Below are positions 8,775-19,833 of a DNA stretch of 64,000 nt, piece by piece; position 1 is the first letter of the stretch, and every line of letters begins with the position of its first letter. The translations under genes and the position numbers were made by a program. The notes under the pieces are model-generated. The model ran no database searches. It was not told the DNA's origin and saw only the letters and a program-made list of their open reading frames with translations. The DNA comes from Arthrobacter sp. Hiyo8. GTDB lineage: Bacteria; Actinomycetota; Actinomycetes; Actinomycetales; Micrococcaceae. Where the stretch lies: positions 3,472,001-3,536,000 of the forward strand of contig AP014719.1 in the NCBI GenBank assembly GCA_001549895.1. Direction: 5' to 3'.

Positions 8775-9876
8775 TCGAAACCAAGGAACACCCAACGGAC
8801 GACCCCGAAGCCGTCCTATCCTGGGCCCCCATCGACCTGACGTCAGTGCTCAACGGCACCTACACGGTACAGCCGCCCACGTACATGCTCCGAACAGACA
8901 GCGTGGCCCTTCTCTACCCGGCCAAGGTCCACGGCGTTCACGGCGAATCCGAATCTGGCAAATCCATGCTGATGCACGCCGTAGCGGCGCAGGAGCTCCA
9001 ATCCGGACGGGATGTGCTCTTCATCGACTTCGAATCGGACCAGGGCACTGTCGGTAACAGGCTCCTCATGCTCGGAGCATCAGCGGACAACATCCAACGG
9101 CACCTCAACTACGTACGCCCGGACTGCAACCCCTTCGCGATCACCGAGGAAGGCCAAGCGTGGCGCGGCATGCTCAGCCGGAGGTTTTCCCTAGCGGTCA
9201 TCGACGGCGTAACCGAGGCTTTCAGCGTATTCGGCGTGAAGTCCATCGACAACGATGAAGTCACAGCATGGGGGCGCATGGTGCCCCGCCAGATCGCCGA
9301 GCGCACCGGAGCAGCGGTTGTCGTCATAGACCACGTCACCAAGGACACGGAAGGCCGAAGCCGATTCGCAATCGGCGCACAAGCCAAGATGAGCTACCTC
9401 ACCGGAGCCTCCTACAGCGTCGAGGTGATCCAGCCTCTCGGCGTCGGCATGGCAGGCAAGCTCGCCATCCGGATCGGCAAAGACCGCCCGGGCTCGTCCG
9501 CCCGCACGGCGGCACCTGGCGCAAGTCCGACCGCACCCAAGAAATAGCAGTCGCACTCATCGACTCCACCGACCGCAAAACCATCCGATACACCCTCGTG
9601 CCCCCACGCGAAGCGATCGACGGCAAAGACACCACCAAGCTCGACAGGGCCATGGACGACGTAGCCCAAGCAATACAGGACCACTCAGGCGCCCCGACCT
9701 TCCGCAGCATCAACGCCGTCGTCAGGGGCGGACAAGAACTCATCCGAGAAGCCATCACGGCCTTGGAAGCAGACGGATACCTGCGCATCGAGAACGGCCC
9801 GAACAAATCAAAGCTCCACCACCTGCTCAAGCCCTACCCGGACACAGATACACCCAGCCTCCAAATAGCGGTGTAA
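8771..9876 (+). CDS. RecA/RepA-like P-loop ATPase, probable replication helicase (one frameshift)
   Basis: About 368 residues after joining frames near 9500. A Walker A motif GESESGKS follows a conserved-looking lead-in (PAKVHGVHG). LFIDFES and LAVIDGVTEAFSV supply Walker B-type strands, and VVVIDHVTKDTEGR resembles the sensor region of the AAA_25/RepA-like family found in plasmids and phages. The C-terminal third (HSGAPTFRSINAVV, LEADGYLRIENGP) looks like a winged helix. The iteron-like repeats just downstream, one of them inside the 3' end of the gene, suggest it acts at a nearby origin. Helicase activity is inferred from family and context. Confidence 0.75.
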
Positions 9877-9959
9877 GTGTATCTCCCCTTAAGAGGGGGA
9901 GAGAGATACACACACTCAAGCGCATCACAGATACACCCAGATACACCCAGATACACAAG
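9847..9959. repeat. Iteron-like GATACACCCA cluster and dyad (candidate origin)
   Basis: GATACACC-type decamers occur at 9847-9856, 9905-9914, 9930-9939, 9940-9949 and 9950-9959, the last three in perfect tandem. An inverted copy GTGTATC lies at 9877-9883. GTGTATCTC (9877-9885) pairs with GAGATACAC (9903-9911) around a CCCCTTAAGAGGGG core, making a strong hairpin. Arrays like this beside a Rep-type ATPase are typical of iteron origins; the hairpin could alternatively be a terminator. Origin function is inferred. Confidence 0.55.
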
Positions 9960-9975
9960 ACCCACAGGAGACGAA

Positions 9976-10218
9976 ATGGCCCCAACACCAGGCCCGAACT
10001 ACCCCACGAACGACACCAAAAAGCATCAAGACCGGGCCGAGTGGGAGCCGCAACCTCTCGACCGGTGCCGCTGCCGTGGAGTGGTCAAACCCCGCGCACG
10101 CGAGGGTGCAGCGATCCTGGGCGCCAGTAACGGACCTCGATTCAGGGACGGTGAGCTGATTGAGGAACAGTTTGCATGCCGAGAATCCTTGCGAATGCTG
10201 GGAACTTTCGCGGCGTGA
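9976..10218 (+). CDS. Small cysteine-containing hypothetical protein
   Basis: 80 residues from an ATG that follows AGGAG at a good distance. The CRCRG and FACRE segments place cysteines that could bind zinc. The reading ends at 10218, but a one-base shift near 10180 would instead give NPCECWELSRREHRV, a more natural paired-cysteine ending, so the true C-terminus is uncertain. No family was recognised. It lies between the replication and packaging modules. Confidence 0.5.
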   Translation: MAPTPGPNYPTNDTKKHQDRAEWEPQPLDRCRCRGVVKPRAREGAAILGASNGPRFRDGELIEEQFACRESLRMLGTFAA

Positions 10219-10225
10219 GCACAGG

Positions 10226-10468
10226 GTGAACACCGAACGTCGCGCCCAGAACGTTCCGGATCCGCGAGTGGACGCCCTGAGGGGCTGGGCTGCCGCATGG
10301 GGCCTCGGCGGCGCGGTGAACGCACTGGAAGAGATCGAGGTACGCCACGGCATCACAAACGAGGCTGTCTACCAGGCGGGTCGAGCGATCACCGAGGCGC
10401 TGGAGTCTCTAGGCCTGAACGGCGGGCTGACCGAGCACACGGCCGACGTATACCGGGCGGAACCATGA
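10226..10468 (+). CDS. Small hypothetical protein between replication and packaging modules
   Basis: About 80 residues if started at the GTG at 10226. It is helical and starts VNTERRAQNVPDPRVDALRG, with GLGGAVNALEEIEVRHGI following. If the upstream frame is continuous through a lost base near 10190, the protein may be fused to the gene at 9976. The stop overlaps the next ATG (10465). No family was recognised. Confidence 0.5.
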   Translation: MNTERRAQNVPDPRVDALRGWAAAWGLGGAVNALEEIEVRHGITNEAVYQAGRAITEALESLGLNGGLTEHTADVYRAEP

Positions 10469-10770
10469 CCTATACCATTCACTCGTTGACGGGGCTAGGT
10501 GACGCGGCATCTTTCGGCCTGCCGGCTGAAACCAACGGTGCGGGGATCCTCCGGGCAACCGTCAACGAAACCGGTCAGCGAGCCACGTTCATTGTCGACG
10601 CCGAGTACTCGCAGATGATCCTAGCGGCGAAGGAAACGCTGGGGGATGATGCGGTGCTGTCGGCCACGGCGGTGCGCTGGTTGCGGCTGGGATGGCCTGA
10701 GGACTGGGGAACCAATCCGGAGCCCGAGGCGTGGGCACCGGCCTACCGTGCGGGGTGGCCGAATGTCTGA
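10465..10770 (+). CDS. Hypothetical protein upstream of terminase
   Basis: 101 residues beginning MTYTIHSLTGLGDAASFG. It looks like a small mixed alpha/beta protein (QRATFIVDAEYSQMILAAK), ending in a tryptophan-rich tail (RWLRLGWPEDWG, RAGWPNV). It starts inside the preceding stop and overlaps terS by eight bases. No motif was recognised; its location would suit an HNH nuclease or packaging accessory, but no catalytic residues of that kind are visible. Confidence 0.55.
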   Translation: MTYTIHSLTGLGDAASFGLPAETNGAGILRATVNETGQRATFIVDAEYSQMILAAKETLGDDAVLSATAVRWLRLGWPEDWGTNPEPEAWAPAYRAGWPNV

Positions 10771-11266
10771 GCGTAGGGGCTCCGCTGGGTGGGTGCCGGA
10801 GTTCGAGGGGCAGCGGCCGCCGTTTGCTGAGGGCAACGAGTTGGCAGTCAAGCATGGGGCGAAGTCGCCCCGGAAGGTGGATCCGATCGCCCAGGCGCTG
10901 GTGTCTGAGCTGTTGGCTGACGCTTCCCTGGACTATCTGCGGGCGCCCCGCTACGCGGCGGCAGTGCAGGCGTGGGCTAAGGCTGAGGCGAAGTCAGCAT
11001 TGATCACCGAGTGGGTGGATTCGATGCCGATCGAGATGGCTGCGGAGTCGAAGCAGGGGCAGACGTCACCGCTTGAGCTTCTGCGGAAGTGGGAGACGAC
11101 GGCGCAGAACCACCGTTCGCGGCTGGGGCTTGATCCGTTGTCGGCGGCTCGACTTGGCAAGGATGTGGCTCAGGCCCGCCAGGCTGACACTGCGGTTGCG
11201 TTGACCCGTATGCGTGAGGAACACGAGCGGTCGATGCGGGGTGAGGTCATTGACGACGGTGAGTGA
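10763..11266 (+). CDS. terS: Terminase small subunit-like protein
   Basis: 167 residues. The N-terminus PFAEGNELAVKHGAKSPRKV is characteristic of actinophage small terminase proteins, followed by long helices (ALVSELLADASLDYL, QAWAKAEAKSALITEW) and SRLGLDPLSAARLGKDVAQA. It sits directly before the large subunit and overlaps it by eight bases. TerS would select the DNA to be packaged. Identification rests on both the N-terminal pattern and the position. Confidence 0.8.
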   Translation: MSERRGSAGWVPEFEGQRPPFAEGNELAVKHGAKSPRKVDPIAQALVSELLADASLDYLRAPRYAAAVQAWAKAEAKSALITEWVDSMPIEMAAESKQGQTSPLELLRKWETTAQNHRSRLGLDPLSAARLGKDVAQARQADTAVALTRMREEHERSMRGEVIDDGE

Positions 11267-12739
11267 CTTCAGCCCGGCGACGGATCCGGGGCGTTTGCGG
11301 TGGAGGTGTTGGGACGCCCGTTGTGGCCTCACCAGTTGGAGGTTGCCCGGTCCAAGGCCCGTTACCGGGTGATTTGCGCCGGCCGTCAGGTGGGCAAGTC
11401 GACGACTCTGTCCACGGTGGCCTTGTTTGAGGCTGCGACACGCCGGAACATCACGGTGTTGCTGGTGTCCGCGGGTGAGGTGGCGTCCCGGCGCCTGTTG
11501 GAGGAGTGCCAGGCGCTCGCGCACGGTTCGCCTCTGTTGGGCGGCTCGGTGCTGGACGATTCGAAGTCGCTTCTGACGCTGTCGAACGGCTCCCGGATCA
11601 TTAGCGTCCCGGCGTCTTCTCGGCAGATCCGTGGCTGGCCAGTGGATGTGCTGATCCTTGATGAGGCCGGGTTCATTGATACGGAGATTTGGCGGGCCGC
11701 TGAGCCTGCGATCATTGCCCGGCCCGGTTCGCGGGTGATTCTGGTGTCCACTCCGTGGGGTGACAGTACCCATTTCTTCCGGGCCTTGTGGCAGCGCGGC
11801 ATGGACGCTCCCGACGAGCAGGTTGAGTCGTGGCATTGGCCCTCTTCGGTGTCGCCTTTGGTGGATGAGGTGTTGCTGGAACAGATCCGGCAGCGCGAGT
11901 CGTCGGACTATTTCCGGCGGGAGTTCCTGGCGGAGTGGACTGACGCGGCAGGGGCGTACTTCACCGAGGCGGAGATCATGGACGCCGTCGCGGATTACGC
12001 GACGTGCCCGCCGGCTGATTTGGAACGCTGGCTCGACCGCCCGTATGTGGCGGCTGGCGGCGTGGACTGGGGTTACGCGCAGGACGCGAACGCTCTGACG
12101 CTAGTGTCCGTCCTTGAGGACTACGGCATGAACCGGGACACGCTGGGGAATGATCTGGCGTTGTTCATACCCTGGTTTGAGGTGCGGCATAACTGGCCTT
12201 ACAGCCAATTCATCGACCGGATTGTCGAAACGGCGGGCCGGTACTACATACGCGTGTTGGCGTCGGAGACGAATGGCGTTGGCCAGTACCCGACCGAGGA
12301 TCTGCGGAAGCGCTCGCACGAGGCTGGCAGGGATTGTCTCGTGTCCTCGGTGGTCACTGATGTTCGGCGGAAGCAGTCGGGATTCAGCATGATCAAGGGC
12401 CTATTGCAGCGGAAACGCTTGGTATTGCCGCGGGATCCGGAGCTGTTGAAGCAGTTGCGCGCTTTGGAGTTTGAGCAGTTGCCGACCGGGAATTTGCGTA
12501 TCGCGGTTCCCGACCGGGCCGGCCATGACGATCTTGCCATGAGTTTCATGCAGGCTGTGTCGTGCATCGAGCTCCGAGGGGCCGTTCGGGTGGGTGAGCC
12601 GTCCCAGTATCGCGGTGATCCTGATGAGTTGGTGAGGACGAAGAACGGCCTGGTCTTGCCGCGGATGCCCCGTCCGGTTGCTTTCCATGATTCGGCGGTT
12701 CGAGTCCCGCGTGGCCTTGAGAAGGGTGATGCGTGGTGA
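11259..12739 (+). CDS. terL: Terminase large subunit (frameshift near the N-terminus)
   Basis: Packaging ATPase-nuclease of about 490 residues. GTG at 11259 overlaps terS; one base is missing near 11300 so that PGRFAVEVLG continues into RPLWPHQLEVARSK. Visible motifs are Walker A (CAGRQVGKST), Walker B (DVLILDEAGF), the coupling STPWG segment, and the RNase H-like nuclease residues in GGVDWGY and DRAGHDDLAMS. All are intact, so the enzyme could be active. This is notable because no portal gene, which TerL must dock on, follows. Confidence 0.93.
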
Positions 12740-13166
12740 GCGGCGGAATCTCCCGGCGGGATCGTCTTGGGCAGCGCGAGGAGCCGCCATCTCTGGATGA
12801 ACTGTTGCGGGCCCGATCGCATTGGGTGTGCTGCGGTCACTGATGCGGGACCAGGAGCGGCAGATGAGGGAGAACGGCGCCGGTGTTGCCGTGTGGGCGC
12901 TGCCCGTCTACAAGGCGCTACAGGAGGCGTCAGGGGCGGATCTGGACCGAGCCGCCGTCGCGTCCGTTATCGGACCCCGTCTTGCCAAGGTGGAGTCAAC
13001 CAATTGGGTTGGTGTCATGGATGCGGCGACCCGGACCGGACGAAGCGAACGGCAGGTACGTCGCCTTGCATCGTCCGGCCGGGTCATCGCGAAACGCATA
13101 GGCCACCGGAGCTGGTTGGTTGACATCGACTCATTGGAAAACGTCCTAAGGAATCAGGCAGCATGA
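12736..13166 (+). CDS. HTH protein occupying the usual portal position (one frameshift)
   Basis: About 142 residues after joining frames near 12812 (SLDELLRA, then IALGVLRSLMRDQERQMREN). The C-terminal 60 residues form a MerR/excisionase-like HTH: VGVMDAATRTGRSERQVRRL with the wing IGHRSWLVDIDSL. It overlaps the terL stop by four bases and the next start by four. Phages normally encode the portal here; nothing in this protein resembles one. It may be a regulator of late genes or a packaging-specificity factor; both are guesses. Confidence 0.6.
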
Positions 13167-13940
13167 GCACCACAGACACCGACCCCGAGCGGATCATCGC
13201 CGACGCGGAGCAGGAAGCGAAAGAGGCAGAAAGCCTCGTCCACACTCTCGAAGAGGCCGTGAAGTCCGGCGATGAGAGCGTGACGTTCGAGCAGGTTGAG
13301 AAGGCCCGCGGACTGCTCTCGTTCGTCCGTCTCCGCAAGGAAGCAGCAACCCGCAAGGCCGCCGCGGCCAAGGAAGCGGCCCGGCTTGACGCATGCGAAG
13401 CCCTGAAAGCTGACATCGTCGCCCACGCCCAGGGAGACGGCAAGGCCTTCAGCAAGCATCTGCGGACGGCCGTTGATGCTCTCGGCGCTTTCCATGACGC
13501 CGTCGAAGAACGAAATGCCCGGATCCGCGAGTACCGCGACCGCGCCATCGCTCTCGGGATCCCGGAGCACAAGCACACGGGACCCACGCCGCCCACCCAT
13601 GGCGGCGTGAGGCTTGCCGCCGGCGGTAGTGCCGGTTTGCATGCTGGTGTGGTCGTTGGCCGCCGCCGGGTGGAGTCATTCGACGCCGACGTGTGGATCA
13701 GCCGTGCACTTGATCTGCTGGTGCGGGACGGCAAGCTCAAGATCCTTGACCACATCGACGCCGGGGCGGATCTCTTCGGTGACATCGAACGTATCGACGC
13801 AGAAGCCCCGAGAGTTCCGCCAGGTACTTCTATCGCGGCCCGGGAGGCTCCGTGTTCCGCAAGGACGACCCGTTCACCGACGAAGAGATCCAGCGCAACA
13901 ACTTGAGAGTGATCACCAAGGCCGAGGCGGACGCCGAATG
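13163..13940 (+). CDS. Coiled-coil hypothetical protein (one frameshift)
   Basis: About 258 residues. The first 130 are charged and helical, probably coiled coil (ADAEQEAKEAESLVHTLEE, RLRKEAATRKAAAAKEAARL). A Gly-rich linker follows, then a C-terminal domain DADVWISRALDLLVRDGK and, after a shift near 13812, RYFYRGPGGSVFRKDDPF to a stop at 13940 that overlaps the next ATG. The long coiled coil would suit a scaffold or tail assembly factor, but no family was recognised. It stands where capsid genes are usually found. Confidence 0.6.
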
Positions 13941-14171
13941 AGCCAGCAGAAGACCCTCGCAGATCTCCAGTCCATGACCACGGAACAGATCGTGGAAGCC
14001 CACAGCGCGGGCGTCCTGGACGATCTGCTGCGGGGCGGCACCCCGGAGACGGTCGCGGCCCGGAAACAGCAGGAGCGTACCAGGCAGGCCGAAGCCATAA
14101 GCGACGCCGAAGCTGCCCGGATTGACGGCGCTAACGAACCAGGCGCCCGCAACTACGGCGGGAAGGTCTGA
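13938..14171 (+). CDS. Small charged hypothetical protein
   Basis: 77 residues, beginning MSQQKTLADLQSMTTEQIVE and continuing with a helical charged segment ARKQQERTRQAEAISDAEA. Such short helical proteins often accompany the preceding morphogenesis gene in phages. It starts within the upstream stop and is four bases from the gp10-like gene. No family was recognised. Confidence 0.55.
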   Translation: MSQQKTLADLQSMTTEQIVEAHSAGVLDDLLRGGTPETVAARKQQERTRQAEAISDAEAARIDGANEPGARNYGGKV

Positions 14172-14175
14172 GGTC

Positions 14176-14514
14176 ATGGGCAGTGCCGGTTTTGAGGCCA
14201 TGATCGATGACGTCGTGGCCCGTGTTGAAGAAGCAGTCCCGGCTGCGGCGTTCAAGGCTATGGAACACGTCCGGGAGGTTGCAGTAAGCCGGGCCCCGAT
14301 AGAGACCGGGAACCTGCGCGGCAGCGCCTCGACTGAACTCACACCCGAGGGAGCCAAGGTCACATTCCCCGGCCCGTATGCCAGGCGGCAGGAATTTGAA
14401 CTCAGTTACCGGCATGAGCAGGGCCAAGCCCTGTACCTGACATCCACGGTCATCTCGGAGGAGCAGAAGGTCCTGGAGATCGTTGACGAAGAGTTGCGGA
14501 AGGCCATGGAATGA
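14176..14514 (+). CDS. HK97 gp10-like tail completion protein
   Basis: 112 residues with the characteristic gp10 core AVSRAPIETGNLRGSASTEL, followed by the beta-rich stretch VTFPGPYARRQEF and the YLTSTVISEEQKVLE helix. HK97 gp10 homologues sit at the head-tail junction or tail completion complex. It overlaps the tape-measure start by four bases. Its presence without a portal, connector or tail-tube gene is unusual. Confidence 0.75.
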   Translation: MGSAGFEAMIDDVVARVEEAVPAAAFKAMEHVREVAVSRAPIETGNLRGSASTELTPEGAKVTFPGPYARRQEFELSYRHEQGQALYLTSTVISEEQKVLEIVDEELRKAME

Positions 14515-17367
14515 CGGACACAACGACCACAGGGTCTATTGACGCGAAGCTCGGCATCGACCTTGACGCTTTCAAGCGGGGCGCGGCCCAAGTCAAGGCC
14601 GAAGCCCGCGAGCTCGGCGCCATGGACCCGACGATCAAGGTTGACGCCAACGTTTCCGAGGCCGTCACGAAGCTGGACTCCGTCCGTGTCGCGGAGCAGC
14701 GTGTCGAGACCGCAACCAGGCAGGCCGCCAACACGGCCTCCACCGCGTACATCGCGCACGAGCGGCTCACCGCCATCATGGAAAGCGCGGCCGCACCGAC
14801 CTGCAAGTGGCCGCCGCCACGGAAGCGTCGGCCCGGGCTGACCGGAACGCCGAAGCGTCCGAGATGCGTCTCCTCGCCGCTACGGAGGCCTTGAATCTGG
14901 CCAAAGCTGAGGGTGTCCGGAAGTCCCTTGAAGAGGCGTCGGCGAACGAGGTTGAAGCGAAGTCCGCTGCAAAGTCTTTCCAGGCGAACAATCAGCGCGT
15001 CTCGGGCCTGCAAGTCCTTATCGCCCTTGCTCCCGCACTCCTCGGCCCGGCGACAGCGATTGCTGCGTCAGCGGTGGGCCTTGGCGTCGCCTTCGGTGTG
15101 ATGGGCGGCGCCGGCGTCGCCGCCATCTTGGGCATCAAGAAGGAAATGGCGGACGGCACGGCTGCCGGGGACCAGTACGCCGCTGGACTCGGCAACCTTA
15201 AGGCCAATTTCGCCGAACTCGGCAGCACCTCGGCGAACGCCATGCTGGGCTCCTTCAACACCCTCGTCGCCGACGTCAACGTCAAGATGCCGTTCCTGAA
15301 CCAGCTCGTGGCCGAAGGGTCCGCGGAGCTTGGTCACATGGGCGGCACCGCTCTGCAAGGGGTGTTGGACGGCATGCAGCAGATGAATCCGCTCATCCAG
15401 GACGGGGCTGTCCAGCTGTCTAAGTTCGTGACCTGGTTGTTTTCCTTCAACGGGACCAACGGGTTCACGGAGTTCATCCAGTACGCGAGGGATAACCTGC
15501 CCGGCACCATGACCCTCATCGAGAACCTTGTCACCCTCGCGGGGCATATCCTGGCCGCGTACGCCCCGCTCGGGCCCGTGGTCCTCGGCTTCCTCAACGG
15601 GCTCACCGGCCTGCTGAACGATCTGCCGCTGCCCGTGCTGGCAGGTCTGGTCACCACGGCCACCACGATCGCCCCGGCCTTCAACCTCGCCAAGACTGCC
15701 GTGAACACCTTCGGCGATACAGCCATCCTCTCGGCGCTCAAGGTGGACATGCTCGGGGTGTCCGTGAATCTTGCCGTCCCGGTGGTCGGCATCCTCACCG
15801 CGATCCTCGCCGGCGCCGCCATGGCCATGGCCACCAGTGCCGCAGGAACCGCGAACGCCTCGGCCGCCGTGCAGGACTACACGCAGGCCCTCAAAGACGA
15901 CAATGAGGAACTTGGCAAGCACGTCCGGCTCCAGGCGGCCAAGGCCCTCTCCGACGCCGGGGCGTACGACGCTGCCCGCACCCTCGGCGTGTCTCAGACG
16001 GTCCTGACTGACGCCCTGATGGGGGTTGCCGGGCGCAGGACATCGTCAACGACGCGGTCAAGAAGGGCAAAGCCTTCCAGGAGGACAACACCCAGAATGT
16101 GATCTCCTCGACCAGCCACGCCCTGGTGCAGTCCGAAGCCCAGAGGAACACTGCCAAGGCCATTGATATTGTCACCGGTTCGCTGAACGCCCAGTCAGGG
16201 GCCATATCGAAGTCCAAACAAGACAACCTCGACCAAGTCGCCGCAATGAACACCACGACAGGGGCGCTGACAGCCCAGCAGATCGCCCTCCAAGGCCAGG
16301 CATCCATCTATGGCGAGTCCGTGCCGGTGTACCAGGCAGCGGTCAAGTCACAGCAGGACCTCGCAGACAAAGCAGCCCAGACCACGGCGAACATGGTCCA
16401 GCAGAACGACGCAGCCGGGTTGCTGAAAATGACCCTCGACGGACTCAACGGCAAAGCGATCTCGGCGGCCCAGGCACAGAACGCGTTCGATTCCCAGCTC
16501 GCCAACATGGGCACCCACGTGGACAAGACCGGCAAGACCATCAAGTTCACCACGGCCAACATCGGCGACATGTCCGCCGCCTCGGTAGCGCTCCGGGGAC
16601 AGCTCAACTCGCAGGTGGCCGGACTCCAAGCCGTGGTAGAGGCCAACGGCGGTCTGAATGACTCCACAGGCCAGGCCAAGGCCGAGATGGAAAAGATGCG
16701 GACGCAGATCATCGACAACGCCGTGGCCCACGGGGTGGACAAGGATGCGGTCACCGCTTATGTGGACAAGCTGCTGACCATTCCCAAGTCAGTGCCACCT
16801 ACGAAGCTTGAGATCGACAAGGCCAAGGCCGAGGCGGACATTGCCGCGTTCCAGGCCCATGTTGACGCGGTCCACGGCAAGACGATTGACCTGATCACCC
16901 GTGAGTCCACGCAGAGAACAGCGGACACGATGGGCACCCGCACCAACCCGGTGACCGGCGAGCAGGAGAGCTACGTTTCGACTCCCGGTGGAGCGGAGGC
17001 GCCCGGGTCGGGGACTGGTACGGCGACCAAGGGCACGTTCCTTGGGTACGCGCACGGCGGTCCGGTGGCGTATCTTGCCTCCGGTGGTCACCCCGGCGGG
17101 CCAAGAGGTTCGGACACGGTTCCGGCGTGGCTGACCCCGCGGGAGTTTGTGATGAAGCGGGCGTCGGCGGACTCCATCGGACTCCCGACCCTGAATTACA
17201 TGAACCAGACCGGGCAACTCCCGCCGCAACAGCATGGGGCGGTAAACGTCTCGGTCACGGTTCAGAATCCCTTCACCGGGGAGGAAGTCCAAGCCGTGGT
17301 CAAGTCGGTTGTCGTGGGTGCCATCGGCGCGGCGAACCAGGACGCCAGACGGCGCCCGTCCCGCTGA
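14511..17367 (+). CDS. Tape measure protein (at least two frameshifts)
   Basis: About 950 residues after joining frames near 14790 and 16025. The N-terminus (SIDAKLGIDLDAFKRGAAQV, then long Ala-rich helices) is typical of TP901-type tape measures. The centre holds hydrophobic segments (GLQVLIALAPALLGPATAIA; LGPVVLGFLNGLTGLL; VVGILTAILAGAAMAM). The C-terminus YAHGGPVAYLASGGHPGG, then DTVPAWLTPREFVMKRAS, is the classic phage tail-tip motif. Length predicts a siphovirus-like tail of very roughly 140 nm if the usual ratio holds. It is the largest gene of the element and could be used to search for relatives. Confidence 0.9.
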
Positions 17368-17420
17368 TTGTGCTCACGCTGTGATCACCAGCCGAAAGTG
17401 CCCAGCAATAGCAAGGAATC

Positions 17421-17467
17421 CGGGCCTGTGAATTGATACGGAATCAGCTCACAGGCTGACAAGCCCG
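17421..17467. other. Hairpin between tape measure and tail-fibre genes
   Basis: CGGGC plus CTGTGA (17421-17431) can pair with TCACAG and GCCCG (17449-17466) around a loop of about 17 bases. It lies in the 132-base gap between two late genes and lacks a T-tract, so it may be a processing or pausing site. No gene is seen in the gap. Confidence 0.4.
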
Positions 17468-17499
17468 AAGAACTCTCGAACCACCAACACGTTAGGAAA

Positions 17500-19753
17500 A
17501 TGAAAATGACAGTGGGTCTCACGTTCGTCAATGGCGGACCCCCGTTCCTGAATGCCGACAACCTGAACGCCATGGTTGGCGGCATCAACGACGCGCTCGC
17601 AGTCCCCGACGCGGCCCTCGCAGGCAGGGTCGTCGCCGGGCCACCAAAACGGCGCTTGACGCCACTTATGCCCCCGTCTCCGGCAGCGCCAACTACGCCA
17701 GCACGTCAGCCCTGACCGCGCACACCGGAAACGTATCGAACCCGCATGCTGTCACCAAAGCGCAAGTCGGCCTCGGGAACGTGGACAACACGGCTGATGT
17801 GAACAAGCCGGTATCCACGACGCAAGCTACAGCCATCGCCGCGAAGTTGGATGTGACCACAGCGGCCAGCACGTACGCTCCGATTTCCACCACCATCCCG
17901 AAGTGGGTCACAGCCACGGCATACACGGCTGGGCAGCAGGTAGTCTCGCCTGCTGGTGACATCGTGCAGGCCATCGCTAACCACACATCGGGAGCTAGCT
18001 ACACGCCCGCCAACTGGGCCTACGTGCGCTTCGCTGACTACTTCTTCAACGTCAAGGCCTACGGTGCCAAGGGCGACGGATCGACTGACGACGCATCGGC
18101 CATCCAAGCCGCTATCGATGCAGCGAACAATGGCGGCGGTATCGCGGCCAACACGGCTGGTGGCGGCGTTGTTTGGTTCCCGACTGGCACGTATATCGTC
18201 GGAACAACGCTCACGCTGTACGGCGGCACCCACTTGCGCGGCACCGGCCCTGGCGGGGACGTTTTCTCTGATACCGACGCCAATCTGCCTTTCCGGGGCA
18301 CCGCCCTCAAGCTCAAGTCAGGTGCCAACACTGACTTGGTAAAGACGGCGAACTTCGCGGCCCTCACTGGTGTCAGTAGCCCTTCCGCTTACTCGACTCC
18401 CAACCGCTTCGGCGTCTATGACATGACCTTGGACGGCAACAAAGCAGGTAACAGCAGCGGCGATATCCTAAAAATCTATGGGCGCTCCTTCTGGCTACAG
18501 AACCTTGTCATTCAGAACGGCGCTGCCCGCGGGCTCTACACCGAGTACGGGTCGAGCTCGGGCTATGACAACGAAGCGCAGATCAATAATGTCCGCGTTT
18601 CGGATTGCGTTGGTGACGGGTGGCCATTCAAAGGCCCTCATGACTCCGTGGTTTCCAACGTGTTCAGTGCTCGCAATGGTGGCTCGGGTTCATTACATCG
18701 GGGAACGTCGGATCGCTCCAGGTGACAAACATGCACAACTGGGCAACCAGGTGTATAACTTCGACCTTGGCACCGAAGATGCTTCATTCGTCAACTGCGT
18801 TTGCGACGGCACGGGCGCTGGTGGTGTAGGAATGAGGGTTACCGCCAAGAACATCCGCTGGATTGGGGGTCCATCTACGGAACAAACGTTCAGGGCGAGA
18901 CTCTCGTTCAGATTGGCGATACTGGAGCAGCATCCACGATTACAGGTCTGGACTTCCATACTCGGTTCTTCAACATGGCTCTCGGCGCAGTCCCACTGGG
19001 TTACTGCTCGAACGTCACCCTCGGGTACAACGTCTTCAGGGGAAGTCTGAACAACGGCACCAACTCCCGACAGCTTGCCGGAGGCTACAAGGCCAAGGTC
19101 AGTGGGGCGCAAACCCTGCCTGTCACCACTCTGAATGTGGTCTCCACGGCCGGCTTCCCGACCACCGGCAGCCTCTACACGGCTGGCGGAACGATCAGCT
19201 ACACAGGAACCACGTCCACGTCCTTCACTGGTGTAACGGGCGGCTCGGCAACGACCCTCGCGGACGGCTCCTTTGTTACCCAGTCCCTGACCCTTGGTAC
19301 TGGCGGCGAAACATTCGAGTTCCGGTCCGCTGATGGCAACGCAAACACGTTCATGCAGGTCGGTGGCCTATCGACGATGAAAGTGATCGAGAACGTCAAC
19401 CGCGATCAGATTGGTCCACTGAACGTCCGGAGCATGATGTCGAGCAGCCAGACCCTCAGTTCCAATGGGGCCGTGACCTGCGATGTCGCTCAAGGGAACG
19501 CGCAGAACATCACGCTCCAGGCCAACGCGACAAGCACGACGATCAACAACCCAACGAACGGTCAGGAATTGGTCCTCACCTACATCCAGGACGCTACAGG
19601 AGGCCGGACTTATGCATGGCCGGCTAACTGTAAGTTTGCTGGCGGCTCGGCACCAACCGACACAACCGCATCGAAGAGGACGACCGTGCGATTCAGGTAC
19701 GACTCGGGACGTCGGCCTGGTGGGAGACAGCCCGATCGGTTGCCGTTGGATAA
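17500..19753 (+). CDS. Tail fibre/spike with pectate-lyase-like beta-helix (several frameshifts)
   Basis: About 750 residues after joining frames near 17645, 18690, 18870 and 19710. The N-terminal part carries the tail-fibre signature NPHAVTKAQVGLGNVDNTAD, then a carbohydrate-binding-like stretch (AYTAGQQVVSPAGDIVQA). It continues with a right-handed beta-helix beginning FNVKAYGAKGDGSTDDASAI, the hallmark of phage spikes and pectate-lyase-like proteins. The C-terminal region (ITLQANATSTTINNPTNGQE, TYAWPANCKFAGG) matches trimeric fibre ends. It probably binds or degrades host surface glycan. Confidence 0.85.
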
Positions 19754-19833
19754 GGCCGGGTAATTGCCCTAGCCAATGCCTCCCGTGCGTCATATTCTTG
19801 CCTTCCTAGCAGTCAACATGAGGGGGCAACATC

